Part shown: piece after piece, positions 45,205-55,513 of the stretch
Position numbering within the stretch: the first letter of the stretch is position 1
Layout of the letters: each line of letters begins with the position of its first letter
DNA from: Psychrosphaera sp. F3M07
GTDB lineage: Bacteria; Pseudomonadota; Gammaproteobacteria; Enterobacterales; Alteromonadaceae
DNA length: 64,000 nucleotides
Assembly: GCF_018860345.1 (NCBI RefSeq)
Contig: NZ_JAHKPJ010000006.1
Location: 68,013-132,012 of the forward strand
Reading direction: 5' to 3'
Translations under genes and position numbers: made by a program
The notes under the pieces: generated by a model
The model's database searches: none
Seen by the model: the letters and a program-made list of their open reading frames with translations, nothing else
What the model was told of the DNA's origin: nothing

Positions 45205-46176
45205 TTATAGTGTGTTTTTGTATCGTAGTAATATTTGTTCTGCAGTGTGTTCGTTGGTTATTAGGGCATTAATCAGTTGACCTTTTAATGCAGCAAAAAT
45301 GGCGTCTATTTTGTGATCGCCTGCGGCAATACCATAAACGGGTTTGTTAGGGTTAATAACTAAAGGCGCACTGACTATTCGTTGGGTTAAAGGTGTATCA
45401 AGCAAGATGCCGTTTTGATCAAACAACCAGCTAACAATTTCACCTTTAGCCCCTTGTGTATGGAGTAATTGATGTTCATCTTGTTCAATAAAACCATCCA
45501 CAAATAAAGGCGACTTTTCATTAATATGTCCAATGCCAACAAATGTTGCATCTGCGTTAGCCACATGTTCAAAAATACTTTTTACCGGAGCTAACCCTTG
45601 AAGCAATTGTTTATCTGATACTGTTTGTGCAATGACTGGGAGAGGCATTGGAAAGTGTTTAGCATTAACTCGGTTAGCCATGCTTACTACAATGTCGAAC
45701 TTGGACGCCGAACCGTCATTCATCATGTTCCCAACCAGTGAAACTAATTTATGCTGCTCGCATTGCATACTAGGTAATTCATCAATACAGGATTTAAGCG
45801 CGCGACCGGTACCAAACGCTAACGTTTTTGGCTGTTCTGACTTTAAGTAACGTTCTAAAATTTTTGCACCACTTTGTGCTAATCCATGACTGGCATTTGG
45901 ATCGGCAGGATCACTTGGCGCAATCTCACACTCAACTAAGTTAAAGGTTGTTTTTAATTGTTCAGCTAATTCCATGCAACGGGTAATAGGGTGATCTAGA
46001 CGTACTTTTATCAAGCCTTCACTAACAGCAAGGGCGACTAAACGTTGTGCGGACTGACGAGAAACCTGAAGTTTTTGAGCTATTTCATCTTGTGTGTTTT
46101 TAGCCACATAATATAACCAAGCGGCACGGGCTGCTTCTTCAAGTCGCTTTAGTTCTGCGTTAGATTTAATATTCAT
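45205..46176 (-). CDS. SorC/DeoR-type sugar-binding transcriptional regulator
   Basis: 323 residues. The N-terminal helix-turn-helix is [20 protein letters not shown] (about 25-44). The C-terminal effector domain has the SorC pattern: [57 protein letters not shown]. The family binds phosphorylated sugars. It overlaps the HAD gene upstream by 11 bases and lies 49 bp before the permease gene, so it is probably the operon's own regulator. Confidence 0.92.
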   Translation of the reverse strand: MNIKSNAELKRLEEAARAAWLYYVAKNTQDEIAQKLQVSRQSAQRLVALAVSEGLIKVRLDHPITRCMELAEQLKTTFNLVECEIAPSDPADPNASHGLAQSGAKILERYLKSEQPKTLAFGTGRALKSCIDELPSMQCEQHKLVSLVGNMMNDGSASKFDIVVSMANRVNAKHFPMPLPVIAQTVSDKQLLQGLAPVKSIFEHVANADATFVGIGHINEKSPLFVDGFIEQDEHQLLHTQGAKGEIVSWLFDQNGILLDTPLTQRIVSAPLVINPNKPVYGIAAGDHKIDAIFAALKGQLINALITNEHTAEQILLRYKNTL

Positions 46177-46855
46177 TTAGGGTCGCCTGATTTTTTAACG
46201 AAGGAAATGCCGAGAAAAATAGTTGCCAATGAGCAAGCACAGCTACATCAGGGTAGTGAGTGTGTACGTGGTTAATATTATTTTGTAAATGTTGCCCGCC
46301 ACTGTAATGCAGTACTTGCATTCCCGCGCTAATAGCCGCCTGAACGCCAGCTTTACTATCTTCTATTACCAAGCAGTTTTCAGGTGTAACGCCCATTTTG
46401 TGTGCTGCATGTAAAAATAAATCAGGTGCAGGTTTGCCATTTAGCACTTCATCTCGGGTAAAAATGTTTGGTGAAAAAGAACTGTGCAATTGCACACTCT
46501 TTAACGCTTTTTCGGTACGAGAAGGGCTACTGCTGGTGGCGATGCAAAAAGGTACAGAGAGTTGACGTAATACATCTTGTATTCCATCCGTCGTTTGTAA
46601 TTTAGTCTCAAATTCATTGACTAATGTTTGGCGATAGCGTGACTCAAAGTCTTGCGGTAACTGCTTAGAGAAATTGTCTTTGATATTCTGTTTAACGGTT
46701 TCAAAGCTACAACCCAAATAATGTCGTTGAACATAATTAGGATCAATATCGATACCTAAATGAGCCAGCATATCTATCAATACACTTGCACTTAGTATCT
46801 CACTGTCAATGACAACGCCATCACAATCAAATATCACCAATTCGATGTTATTCAT
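46166..46855 (-). CDS. HAD-superfamily hydrolase (beta-phosphoglucomutase-like)
   Basis: 229-residue cytoplasmic phosphatase or mutase. [13 protein letters not shown] (about 8-20) has the nucleophile Asp and general acid Asp, with a helical cap; [17 protein letters not shown] has the conserved Thr/Ser and Lys; [17 protein letters not shown] is the metal-binding motif. It is the first gene of the five-gene operon, so I infer a sugar-phosphate phosphatase role there. A mannitol-1-phosphatase or a housekeeping phosphatase would both fit; the sequence does not decide. Confidence 0.88.
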   Translation of the reverse strand: MNNIELVIFDCDGVVIDSEILSASVLIDMLAHLGIDIDPNYVQRHYLGCSFETVKQNIKDNFSKQLPQDFESRYRQTLVNEFETKLQTTDGIQDVLRQLSVPFCIATSSSPSRTEKALKSVQLHSSFSPNIFTRDEVLNGKPAPDLFLHAAHKMGVTPENCLVIEDSKAGVQAAISAGMQVLHYSGGQHLQNNINHVHTHYPDVAVLAHWQLFFSAFPSLKNQATLNEY

Positions 46856-47171
46856 CTGCTCCCCTGTTGCACCTTTTTAGATGCGAATATTTATTATTGG
46901 GCATTAGCCCTTTGTGTGGGCATATTCCCTTTAATGGTTCAACTTGTCAATAAAAAGAGTACGAAAAACGCACTGAATTGGTGAGGGGTAATCGAATGAA
47001 ACAGAAAAATGATTAATAATCAGTATGCTTACTGGATTAATACAATTTAAAACTGAGTGTAAAAACCATAATAAACAACGAAAAAATTGCGCGGTTGGGG
47101 AACAGAAGAGTAAGTATAAAAAAACCGCCTTACGCGGTTTTAATAAAATGATGTACAGAGGTTAGTTAGAA
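46856..47171. promoter_or_regulatory. Polyol operon promoter region and candidate operator
   Basis: About 316 bases between the HAD gene and cheX, without a supported gene. On the minus strand, TTGACA (46950-46945), 17-bp spacer and a poor -10 GAATAT (46927-46922) face the operon. Right beyond it are three spaced copies of GGGC/GCCC (46899-46902, 46907-46910, 46918-46921) that can pair two ways and would suit a dimeric regulator such as the SorC protein. The cheX terminator lies at 47117-47141; the rest shows no recognised feature. Confidence 0.4.
47117..47141 (-). terminator. cheX terminator
   Basis: Minus-strand AAAACCGC (47141-47134), short loop, GCGGTTTT (47128-47121) and a T-run to 47117. 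Confidence 0.85.
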
Positions 47172-47645
47172 TTAAACATCTAAAACGTCAAAAGAAACTT
47201 CAATAAATGCTTTACCAAATTCAGAGTCAAATGGAATGATCAACGCCGCAGCTTCACATTTATGATTAATCGTATGACCTTTACCTGAAACAACCATAGG
47301 GGTTGCCATGTCGAAGTCATAGCCATTTTTTTCAAGAATGTTTTTTGCACCACCAGTAACCATATTGGTTATTTCACCAACCATATCGGTAACGTCAGCA
47401 TCGATTGAGTCCGGTCTTTCCCCCAACATTTTTTCCATAATGGACAATGCCAAAGACTCTTCAAAAGTGATGGATAATGAGCCTTTCGTTTGTGGGCTTG
47501 CCATACCGATTAAACCTGAAACATCACCACGGGCTTGTTGTTCTCTTTTGAGTGATGGTTTACCCGGAACTAATTTAGTCATAGCCATGGTTTCAAGCAC
47601 ATTCATTAACGACGATAAAAATGGATTTATAAATTTTACGTTCAT
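47172..47645 (-). CDS. CheX-type chemotaxis phosphatase
   Basis: 157 residues. The family's catalytic E-x-x-N motif is present in VGEITNMVTGGAKN (about residues 89-102), followed by KGHTINHKCEAA. CheX-type proteins dephosphorylate CheY-P. One copy of the motif, as in CheX. It starts MNVKFINPFLSSLMNVLETM, the family's usual opening. The neighbour 150 bp upstream is a PAS-GGDEF protein on the same strand, but a shared transcript is not obvious. Confidence 0.88.
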   Translation of the reverse strand: MNVKFINPFLSSLMNVLETMAMTKLVPGKPSLKREQQARGDVSGLIGMASPQTKGSLSITFEESLALSIMEKMLGERPDSIDADVTDMVGEITNMVTGGAKNILEKNGYDFDMATPMVVSGKGHTINHKCEAAALIIPFDSEFGKAFIEVSFDVLDV

Positions 47646-47794
47646 AGGAGGTTTTGGTTACTTATAGTTGATGGATTATTAAATTAGTTTCGGATCAGTA
47701 ATAAACTTAGAACTATATTCCACCGAATTCAATGTTTAAGTGAATTTGATTATATCAGTTAAAAATTAATGGCATATAGAAATGATTAATGAAT

Positions 47795-48679
47795 TTACCC
47801 GACTGATTTATTATTCTTATTTTGATACATTCTACGGTCAGCTTGGTTAATTAATTCTAATACATCCGTCGCTTCGTCTGGGTAAATAGAAGTGCCAATA
47901 CTGACGCCTATATTAATCTTAATGCCTGAAACATCAAAAGGCTGAGAGATAGATCGGTCAATTTTTTCTTTGATAATAGAAACAACGCTGATATCTACCA
48001 AAGGTGAGACCAAAATAATAAATTCATCACCACCGTAACGCGCAATGATATCTTCACTTCGAATATGTTTTCTTAACCGTTTTGCCACTTGATAAAGCAC
48101 TTTATCGCCAACGGCATGACCATGTGTATCATTAACTTGCTTAAATCCATCTAAATCACAAAACAGAAGTGCAAACTTATCCGTTGAACGGCCCGTACCT
48201 TTTGTTAATGAATCTAACTTTCGTTCTAAAAATAGTCGGTTCGGGATGTCGGTTAATGGGTCGGTATTCGCCGAGGTTGATAATATACCTTCAGCGCGTT
48301 TGAATTCAGTGACGTCTTTGGCAATGACAATTACCCCTACCACTTCACCCGTTTCACGAGAAATATGAGGAAGGTAAGACATATATAAAAAATGGGGTTC
48401 TTGTAATTTGGTTGCCGTGATCCACGTTTCAAAGTTAACGGGTTTCTTTTCTTTTACACACTTATTTAAGTACGGATTGATAACGGCTTGGTAAGTTGTT
48501 GAGTCAAAAACTTGATCTGGAGTTCGACCAATTAGCTCATCAGAAGAAAATCCATAAAAATGAGCATAACTGTTACTTACATATTGATAACGATAATTAA
48601 TATCTATGTAAGCAAATAAATCTAGGCTGTATCCTAAAACTGTCGAGAATACCTCTTTGTAAAAGGCATTTTTTTCCAT
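47795..48679 (-). CDS. PAS-GGDEF diguanylate cyclase
   Basis: 294-residue protein. The N-terminal PAS domain (about 10-125, INYRYQYVSNSYAHFYGFSS and ITATKLQEPHFLYMSYLP) is a sensor; the GGDEF domain (about 140-290) has LLFCDLDGFKQVNDTHGHAVGD, active motif RYGGDEFIIL and a candidate inhibitory I-site RSED five residues before GGDEF. All residues for cyclic-di-GMP synthesis are visible, so it is probably an active, product-inhibited cyclase. No transmembrane segment, so it is cytoplasmic; the PAS ligand is unknown. Confidence 0.92.
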   Translation of the reverse strand: MEKNAFYKEVFSTVLGYSLDLFAYIDINYRYQYVSNSYAHFYGFSSDELIGRTPDQVFDSTTYQAVINPYLNKCVKEKKPVNFETWITATKLQEPHFLYMSYLPHISRETGEVVGVIVIAKDVTEFKRAEGILSTSANTDPLTDIPNRLFLERKLDSLTKGTGRSTDKFALLFCDLDGFKQVNDTHGHAVGDKVLYQVAKRLRKHIRSEDIIARYGGDEFIILVSPLVDISVVSIIKEKIDRSISQPFDVSGIKINIGVSIGTSIYPDEATDVLELINQADRRMYQNKNNKSVG

Positions 48680-48848
48680 GTTAACACCAAGTAGCTAAAT
48701 TTTGAACGATGGTTAGTCTATTGAAGTTAAAATGAAAAACAACCGTAAATGTAAATTATTCAGCTTTGATTTGGTTATTAGTTAGTAAATTTGCAAAAGA
48801 AGAGGCATTAACTTTGTTCTTTTGTTACCCACTATTTTTTTATTCGTG

Positions 48849-48860
48849 TATAATGCGCGC
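48849..48860 (+). promoter_or_regulatory. typA -10 box with GC-rich discriminator
   Basis: TATAAT (48849-48854) followed directly by GCGCGC. A -35 with ideal spacing is not clear (TTGTTA at 48822-48827 would be 21 bp away). Confidence 0.5.
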
Positions 48861-48962
48861 AAATTTTAATGCGGTTGAAGTTTAAAGTTAAAGCAATATA
48901 TGTGGTTTAACTGGCTTGTTTCGATCGCATGGTCCCCGAAATATGAATTTGAGAGAAATTAA

Positions 48963-50804
48963 ATGAACAAACCAGCTGATGCTGCTCACTTACGCAATAT
49001 TGCTATTATTGCTCACGTTGACCACGGTAAAACAACTTTGGTTGACAAATTATTAGCACAGTCTGGAACACTAGAGACTCGTGGTGATGCCGAAGAACGT
49101 GTAATGGACTCAAATGATATTGAGAAAGAGCGTGGGATTACAATCTTAGCTAAAAACACAGCGATTGATTGGAAAGACTACCGTGTAAATATCGTAGACA
49201 CTCCAGGACATGCCGACTTTGGTGGCGAAGTTGAACGTGTAATGTCAATGGTTGACTCTGTACTATTGATTGTTGATGCTCAAGAAGGCCCAATGCCGCA
49301 AACTCGCTTTGTAACACAAAAAGCATTTGCTCAAGGTCTTAAACCAATTCTAGTTATCAACAAAATTGATAAACCAGGTTCTCGTCCTGACTGGGTTATG
49401 GATCAAGTATTTGACTTGTTTGATAATCTTGGTGCAACAGATGAACAGTTAGACTTCCAAGTAGTATATGCTTCTGCATTAAACGGTTGGGCTTCTCATG
49501 AAGAAGGCGTAACTGGAACAGACATGACTCCATTGTTTGAAACTATTATTGACCAAGTACCACCTCCGGCTGCGGACATTGATGGTCCATTCCAAATGCA
49601 GATCTCTCAATTAGATTACAGCTCATACTTAGGTGTTATCGGTATTGGTCGTGTTACACGTGGTACGGTTAAACCAAACCAACAAGTAACAATCCAAACT
49701 GCTGCTGGTCCAGTTCATAACGCTAAAGTAGGTAAAGTATTTGGTTACTTAGGTCTTGACCGTTACGAAGCTGAAGGCGCACATGCTGGTGATATCATTG
49801 CGCTTACGGGTCTTGGTGAATTAAAAATCTCTGACACAGTTTGTTGTCCTACAGAAGTACAAGGTTTGCCTTTATTGTCTGTTGATGAACCAACAGTAAC
49901 AATGACATTCCAAGTAAATACATCTCCTTTTGCTGGTCAAGAAGGTAAGTATGTAACGTCTCGTAACATCAAAGAGCGTTTGGAAAAAGAATTGGTTCAT
50001 AATGTTGCATTACGTGTTGAGCAACTTGATGATCCAGATAAATTTAAAGTTTCAGGTCGTGGTGAATTACACTTAGGTATCCTAATTGAAAACATGCGTC
50101 GTGAAGGTTATGAGTTAGCCGTATCTCGCCCAGAAGTTATCATGCGTGAAGTAGACGGTGAGAAACAAGAACCTTATGAAACAGTAACGATTGATGTTGA
50201 AGAACAACATCAGGGTTCTATCATGGAAAAAATGGGTGTACGTAAGGCTGAACTTACTGACATGGCACCAGATGGAAAAGGCCGTATTCGTATGGACTTC
50301 ATCATGCCTAGCCGTGGTTTAATTGGCTTCCAAACTGAATTTATGACGTTAACGTCTGGTTCTGGTTTGATTTATCATACATTCTACGAATATGGTCCAT
50401 TTAAAGGTGGCGAAATTGGTCAACGTTTGAATGGTGTATTGATTGCCAATGCAACGGGTAAAGCGTTAACAAATGCAATCTTTAACTTACAATCACGTGG
50501 TCGTATGATGATTGGACACGCAACGGACATCTATGAAGGTCAAGTTGTTGGTATCCATAGCCGTGATAACGACTTAACCGTTAACGTACTTAAAGGTAAG
50601 CAATTAACTAACGTACGTTCATCTGGTACAGATGAAGCTCAAACACTTACTCCTCATATCGTAATGACATTGGAACAAGCGTTAGAATTCATTGATGATG
50701 ACGAATTAGTAGAAGTGACGCCAGAAAGCATTCGTATCCGTAAGAAGTTCCTTACTGAAAACGAACGTAAACGTAACTCACGTCCTAAGCCTAACGATAT
50801 TTAA
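48963..50804 (+). CDS. typA: Ribosome-associated GTPase TypA/BipA
   Basis: 613-residue translational GTPase that helps assemble the 50S subunit, especially in cold or stress. G1 is [16 protein letters not shown]2 lies around [10 protein letters not shown]3 is [11 protein letters not shown] and G4 is [15 protein letters not shown]-like domains follow, and the C-terminal domain has [15 protein letters not shown] and a basic tail ([16 protein letters not shown]). Length close to E. coli BipA (607). Its promoter resembles those of the ribosomal genes. Confidence 0.97.
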   Translation: MNKPADAAHLRNIAIIAHVDHGKTTLVDKLLAQSGTLETRGDAEERVMDSNDIEKERGITILAKNTAIDWKDYRVNIVDTPGHADFGGEVERVMSMVDSVLLIVDAQEGPMPQTRFVTQKAFAQGLKPILVINKIDKPGSRPDWVMDQVFDLFDNLGATDEQLDFQVVYASALNGWASHEEGVTGTDMTPLFETIIDQVPPPAADIDGPFQMQISQLDYSSYLGVIGIGRVTRGTVKPNQQVTIQTAAGPVHNAKVGKVFGYLGLDRYEAEGAHAGDIIALTGLGELKISDTVCCPTEVQGLPLLSVDEPTVTMTFQVNTSPFAGQEGKYVTSRNIKERLEKELVHNVALRVEQLDDPDKFKVSGRGELHLGILIENMRREGYELAVSRPEVIMREVDGEKQEPYETVTIDVEEQHQGSIMEKMGVRKAELTDMAPDGKGRIRMDFIMPSRGLIGFQTEFMTLTSGSGLIYHTFYEYGPFKGGEIGQRLNGVLIANATGKALTNAIFNLQSRGRMMIGHATDIYEGQVVGIHSRDNDLTVNVLKGKQLTNVRSSGTDEAQTLTPHIVMTLEQALEFIDDDELVEVTPESIRIRKKFLTENERKRNSRPKPNDI

Positions 50805-50820
50805 TCGATTAGATTTAGAT

Positions 50821-50847
50821 AAAACCGAGCCTAGCTCGGTTTTTTTA
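50821..50847 (+). terminator. typA terminator
   Basis: AAAACCGAGC (50821-50830), short loop and GCTCGGTTTT (50834-50843), followed by Ts. Confidence 0.9.
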
Positions 50848-50903
50848 TGTGTGTAATATAGGTTAAAGGTAAAACGTAAGGTGAACTAAGTTGTATAAAG
50901 TAG

Positions 50904-51458
50904 ATGAATAAAAGTAAGTTAATTGGTGTTGGGTCGAGTGCGCCAAGGATTGTATTGCATATTGCTAATCGTCCGCCATTGGATGGTTTTGAACACGATA
51001 TTAATAGGCCGTTTCAGCTAGCAGAAGCGGCTGATATTATTCAAAAAACGGGAAATCATTGGCGTAAGGTGTTTTCTATATTAGCTAAAATCTCTTTTGC
51101 ATTATTTGATACCCAATGTAAGACATGGCAAGAGTACCGAGATACTAAGTTATTAACAGAAGATGGATTTGAATATATCTGTTTTTCTGAGCTTAAAGAT
51201 ACTCGCAGTCAATTAGATTTAACTAAACACACGAGCGTTTCAATCACTTGTGGATTTAATTATGCACAAACACAGTTAGACACTTCTTCTTTGGTGTCTC
51301 ATCATAATTTTGAAAAACTAAAATGGTCTGAGCAACACCACTGTTTAGTCACACCTTATTTTGATTGGCGTCAGTTGAATAATGAAATGCTGAGTATTGC
51401 CATCAATATAATTAAATCTAAGCTGTTAATTGGCGACGAACCATCACACTTAGCGTGA
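50904..51458 (+). CDS. Uncharacterised protein (possibly DUF6942)
   Basis: 184 residues, soluble, no signal peptide or membrane segment. The opening GVGSSAPRIVLHIANRPPLDGF and the mid-part NHWRKVFSILAKISFALF (here in pieces: HWRKVFSILAKISF) are distinctive. I have only a faint recollection of the DUF6942 family matching this; treat the family name as tentative. One conserved-looking stretch, YFDWRQLNNEMLSIAINI, may be a dimer helix. It stands between typA and panP. Confidence 0.65.
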   Translation: MNKSKLIGVGSSAPRIVLHIANRPPLDGFEHDINRPFQLAEAADIIQKTGNHWRKVFSILAKISFALFDTQCKTWQEYRDTKLLTEDGFEYICFSELKDTRSQLDLTKHTSVSITCGFNYAQTQLDTSSLVSHHNFEKLKWSEQHHCLVTPYFDWRQLNNEMLSIAINIIKSKLLIGDEPSHLA

Positions 51459-51567
51459 ATTATTTGCTAAATGACAAAGTTTAAAAGCGTTTGGTGACTA
51501 TAAAATGAAGACATTTTAAGTCAGTTACAGTAAAGTACAGGCAACTTAAATTGGCTTAAATTTAGCT

Positions 51568-53217
51568 ATGCCTGATAAACGTATTGCTGCGGCAACAGAA
51601 GAAAATTTATATCGGATATTCACCATTCCTGAAGAGCCAGACTCAACTCTGTCGCGGATTGAACAAGAAGTATCTCAAAACCTAGATGGTTTTTTACGTG
51701 ATCATATCGTAGCGGTTGAAAAACCCTTGTCTGAGATCGAAAAAGACTTTCTAGACTCGGCCATGCCCGAAGAACCGCAATTTGTATCTGACATTGCCGA
51801 TGAATTACTGCATAAATTAGTTGCTCAGTCAGTCCATACGTCTTCGCCAAGTTTTATTGGCCACATGACTTCTGCATTACCATATTTCTTATTACCTCTG
51901 TCTAAATTGATGGTGGGATTAAACCAGAACTTGGTAAAAATAGAAACTTCCAAAGCATTTACGCCTTTAGAACGCCAAGTTATAGGAATGTTGCATCGTA
52001 TTGCATACGGCAGCACCAGAGAAAATAACGACGGCTATTACGAACATTATATGCACAGTGCAAATAACTCATTAGGTGCATTTTGTTCTGGTGGTACGGT
52101 TGCCAATATCAGTGCTTTATGGATTGCACGTAATACCATGTTAGGCCCAAATGGAAATTTCAAAGGGGTAGCCAAAGAAGGTTTATACCGCGCCATGTTA
52201 CATTATGGTTATGACCGTGTTGTGGTGCTCGTTTCTGAACGTGGACATTATTCGTTAAGTAAATCCGCCGATATTTTAGGAATAGGGCGACAAGATATCG
52301 TCACGGTACCTACGGATGACGATAACAAAATTCGCATAGACTTACTTGCACAAACCATTACAGAACTAAAACAGCAAAATGCCGGTATCATGGCCATTGT
52401 TGGCATTGCGGGTACCACCGAAACTGGCAGTGTCGATCCACTTACAGCTATGGCTGATTTAGCTGAGTTACACAAGATCCATTTCCATGTCGATGCCGCA
52501 TGGGGCGGGGCAACATTATTATCTGAAAATCAACGCCCTAAGCTTGCTGGAATAGAAAGAGCGGACTCAATTACCATTGACGCTCATAAACAAATGTATG
52601 TGCCTATGGGCGCCGGTATGGTGTTATTTAAAGACCCGCATTCTACTGATGTTATTGAACACCACGCTGAATATATATTACGTAAAGGGTCTAAAGATTT
52701 AGGCTCACATACCCTTGAGGGCAGCCGTCCTGGTATGTCGATGTTGGTATATGCTTGTTTAAAAGTCATGGGCCGTAAAGGGTATCAAATGCTGATTGAT
52801 CGCAGCATTAACACAGCTAACTACTTTGCCGAACTTATTCGTGAAGATGATGACTTTGAATTGATCACAGCACCAGAGTTATGTTTGTTAACCTACCGTT
52901 ATGTGCCTAAAGTGGTTAAAGATTTTATGGCAACATGTTCCACCGATGAGAAGATTATTATTAACGATTTGTTAAATGACTTAACACGTTTTATCCAAAA
53001 GAAACAACGTGAGTCAGGTAAGTCGTTTGTATCGCGAACGCGTTTAACCCCCAAAATGTATGGTGGGCAAACCATAACTGTATTTAGAACGGTTTTAGCA
53101 AATCCATTAACGACTCATGATATTTTGAAAGATATTTTGCAGGAGCAAAGAGAAATAGCTAAGGAAAGTTGGCGAAGTCTGCCAGCTATTTTGAAAAAAG
53201 TAGTGCAACAAGGTTAA
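51568..53217 (+). CDS. panP: PanP-type PLP-dependent decarboxylase (aspartate to beta-alanine)
   Basis: 549-residue group II PLP decarboxylase. The PLP lysine lies in SITIDAHKQMYVPMGAG, preceded by HFHVDAAWGGATLL (Asp binding the pyridinium), with SGGTVANISALW upstream. The overall form matches PanP, the aspartate decarboxylase that Vibrio and relatives use instead of PanD. Its neighbours panC and panB (convergent) support the role: beta-alanine is the substrate PanC needs. Glutamate decarboxylase activity is the main alternative from the family. No panD is seen in the window. Confidence 0.88.
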   Translation: MPDKRIAAATEENLYRIFTIPEEPDSTLSRIEQEVSQNLDGFLRDHIVAVEKPLSEIEKDFLDSAMPEEPQFVSDIADELLHKLVAQSVHTSSPSFIGHMTSALPYFLLPLSKLMVGLNQNLVKIETSKAFTPLERQVIGMLHRIAYGSTRENNDGYYEHYMHSANNSLGAFCSGGTVANISALWIARNTMLGPNGNFKGVAKEGLYRAMLHYGYDRVVVLVSERGHYSLSKSADILGIGRQDIVTVPTDDDNKIRIDLLAQTITELKQQNAGIMAIVGIAGTTETGSVDPLTAMADLAELHKIHFHVDAAWGGATLLSENQRPKLAGIERADSITIDAHKQMYVPMGAGMVLFKDPHSTDVIEHHAEYILRKGSKDLGSHTLEGSRPGMSMLVYACLKVMGRKGYQMLIDRSINTANYFAELIREDDDFELITAPELCLLTYRYVPKVVKDFMATCSTDEKIIINDLLNDLTRFIQKKQRESGKSFVSRTRLTPKMYGGQTITVFRTVLANPLTTHDILKDILQEQREIAKESWRSLPAILKKVVQQG

Positions 53218-53271
53218 TGTATAAAAGCTGGAGCCAGAATTAATCTGGCTCAGTTTAGTGTTAACAGGTAG

Positions 53272-54126
53272 CTATCGTTGAAAACAAAGGTTATCAATTA
53301 ATCGAGCTTTACCCAGATAAGCAGCACCTAAAATAACAATATCATTGTTGTTTTCAGTCACAGGTTCCATCGTCTTGGCATCTCTAATCAGCACATAATC
53401 CGTTTTTAGTCCGGCTTCATTAATAAATTCAGTGGCTAAATTTTGTAACCCTGCAATATCAGATGAGCCATCCAATAATGCATTTTTGATCAAGTTAAGT
53501 GCTTGGTTTAATGCTGGTGCAATCAATTTTTGCTCAGTAGTTAAATAACCATTACGTGAGCTTTTAGCTAAACCCGTTTCTTCTCTGACTGTTGCAACAC
53601 CGATGATATCGATTGGCATATTTAAGTCAGAAACCATGGTTTTAATTAAACGTAATTGTTGAAAATCCTTTTCACCAAAAACCGCAACATCAGGTTGGAC
53701 TAAGTTAAACAGCTTTGCGACAACAGTAGATACACCACGAAAATGCCCGGGTCTTTGCGTCGCTTCGGCACATAACGTATGTTCAGTATCCGGTACTTCA
53801 ACATACGTTTGTGCATCTAAACCGTTTGGGTAAACGTCGGTTGCTTTTGGATAAAACACAGCATGATTGTCAGCTGCTTTTAACTTGTCACAATCGGCTT
53901 CAAATGTGCGTGGATAAGCATCAAGATCTTCATTTTGGCCAAATTGCATTGGATTAACAAAAATCGATGTGATCACGACATCGGCGTATTTATGTGCTTC
54001 TTCAACAAGCTTAATATGTCCTTCGTGTAAGTTACCCATGGTTGGCACAAACGCTAATGACTTGCCTTGTTTCGCTAATTCTTTACGCCATAAGCGCAGA
54101 TCAGAAAGTTGATTAAAGATTAACAA
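53272..54126 (-). CDS. panC: Pantothenate synthetase
   Basis: 284 residues, equal to E. coli (283). Condenses pantoate and beta-alanine with ATP. FVPTMGNLHEGHIKLVEEAH has the HxGH-type adenylate motif. TSIFVNPMQFGQNEDLDAYP and VFGEKDFQQL (KMSKS-like region) follow. Starts 11 bp after panB on the same transcript. Confidence 0.97.
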   Translation of the reverse strand: MLIFNQLSDLRLWRKELAKQGKSLAFVPTMGNLHEGHIKLVEEAHKYADVVITSIFVNPMQFGQNEDLDAYPRTFEADCDKLKAADNHAVFYPKATDVYPNGLDAQTYVEVPDTEHTLCAEATQRPGHFRGVSTVVAKLFNLVQPDVAVFGEKDFQQLRLIKTMVSDLNMPIDIIGVATVREETGLAKSSRNGYLTTEQKLIAPALNQALNLIKNALLDGSSDIAGLQNLATEFINEAGLKTDYVLIRDAKTMEPVTENNNDIVILGAAYLGKARLIDNLCFQR

Positions 54127-54137
54127 TGTAATAACCC

Positions 54138-54932
54138 TTAATTAAAAGAACGAGACTCGTCAGGGAACTCACCTGACTGTACTTCAGAAACGTATAGGTC
54201 AACAGCCTCACGCATATTACCTGTTAGGGCAATATAGTTTTTTGAGAACTTAGGAATGTAACCTGAGCTGATGCCAAACATATCGTGCATAACTAAGATT
54301 TGACCGTCAGTGACGTTACCAGCCCCTATACCAATCGTTGGGATTGAAATAGCATCGGTAATGGCTTTAGCTAAATCAGTTGGCACACACTCTAAAACCA
54401 AAAGTTGCGCACCCGCAGCTTCTAACCCTTTAGCGTGTTCAATCATCTGTTGTGCTTTGTCGTTGTCACGACCTTGTACTTTAAAACCACCGAATACGTT
54501 TACCGATTGTGGCGTTAAACCTAAATGTCCACAGACTGGAATGCCATTTTGAGTCAGCTTTTTAATGGTGTCGTATAACCAATCACCGCCTTCCATTTTG
54601 ATCATATTGGCACCGGCGGCCATTAATTCATGAGCATTTTCTAAGGTTTTTTCTGCGCTGTAGTAGGTCATAAACGGCATGTCGGCAATGACTAATGCGT
54701 TATCGGCGCCAGCTCTTACACAACGGGTGTGGTAAGCAATTTGTTCATTGGTCACACTTAAGGTGCTATCGGCACCGTGTAATACCATACCCATTGAATC
54801 ACCAATCAATAAAACATGAACACCTTGTGCGTCAAATAATTGAGCAAAACTTGCGTCGTAAGCTGTCAGTGCCGCTATCTTTTCGCCGTTTTGTTTCATC
54901 TTCAATAACGTTGAAGTTGTGATCTTTGCCAT
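54138..54932 (-). CDS. panB: 3-methyl-2-oxobutanoate hydroxymethyltransferase
   Basis: 264 residues, as in E. coli. Transfers a hydroxymethyl from methylene-THF to ketoisovalerate, first committed step to pantoate. [31 protein letters not shown] (metal-binding Asp), [11 protein letters not shown] and [19 protein letters not shown] are all present. First gene of the panBC pair. Confidence 0.98.
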   Translation of the reverse strand: MAKITTSTLLKMKQNGEKIAALTAYDASFAQLFDAQGVHVLLIGDSMGMVLHGADSTLSVTNEQIAYHTRCVRAGADNALVIADMPFMTYYSAEKTLENAHELMAAGANMIKMEGGDWLYDTIKKLTQNGIPVCGHLGLTPQSVNVFGGFKVQGRDNDKAQQMIEHAKGLEAAGAQLLVLECVPTDLAKAITDAISIPTIGIGAGNVTDGQILVMHDMFGISSGYIPKFSKNYIALTGNMREAVDLYVSEVQSGEFPDESRSFN

Positions 54933-55007
54933 GATAAAACCTTTGTAATAAGTCTAACGTTTAATGTTATCAGTTGTTTGAAACGAATAAGTTTTCAATT
55001 ACGACTG

Positions 55008-55502
55008 TTAGTGAGTCGATAATAACGGAGTCATGCCGTTTAATGGAATGTTTTTAGTCAATGACTCAACAATAGTGCCACAAGGCAGAACTAAATCGGG
55101 CGTGATATCTAATAATGGATAAATTACAAACTCGCGTTGCTGTAAACCGTAATGAGGTACAACGAGCTGTTCATCATTAATTTGATGTTGGCCATATAAC
55201 AATATATCTAAGTCTAAAGTGCGTGGGCCCCAGTGTTCGCCTACGCGGGTTCTACCGTGTTTGTCTTCTATGGCACAAGTGTGACTAAACAATTGATGAG
55301 GCGTTAATTCAGTTCGAATTAACGCAACCGCATTAATATAATCTGGTTGATCAGCAGGCCCCATTGGTTTGCTGCTGTATATTTTAGATACCCCAACTAG
55401 CTCAGAGTGAGGTAATACCGTTAATTCATTAATGGCTAATTTTATGGTCTCTAATGGCGATTTTAAATTCGCACCTAAACCAACATAAACTAATTCAGTC
55501 AT
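55008..55502 (-). CDS. folK: HPPK (6-hydroxymethyl-dihydropterin pyrophosphokinase)
   Basis: 164 residues. The P-loop-like YVGLGANLKSPLETIKLA and the family signature HGRTRVGEHWGPRTLDLDIL (Arg, Trp, Asp residues of the pterin/ATP site) are visible. Makes the folate pathway pyrophosphate intermediate. It is 11 bp downstream of pcnB, the conserved pcnB-folK pair. Confidence 0.97.
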   Translation of the reverse strand: MTELVYVGLGANLKSPLETIKLAINELTVLPHSELVGVSKIYSSKPMGPADQPDYINAVALIRTELTPHQLFSHTCAIEDKHGRTRVGEHWGPRTLDLDILLYGQHQINDEQLVVPHYGLQQREFVIYPLLDITPDLVLPCGTIVESLTKNIPLNGMTPLLSTH

Positions 55503-55513
55503 GTCAAACGTCC

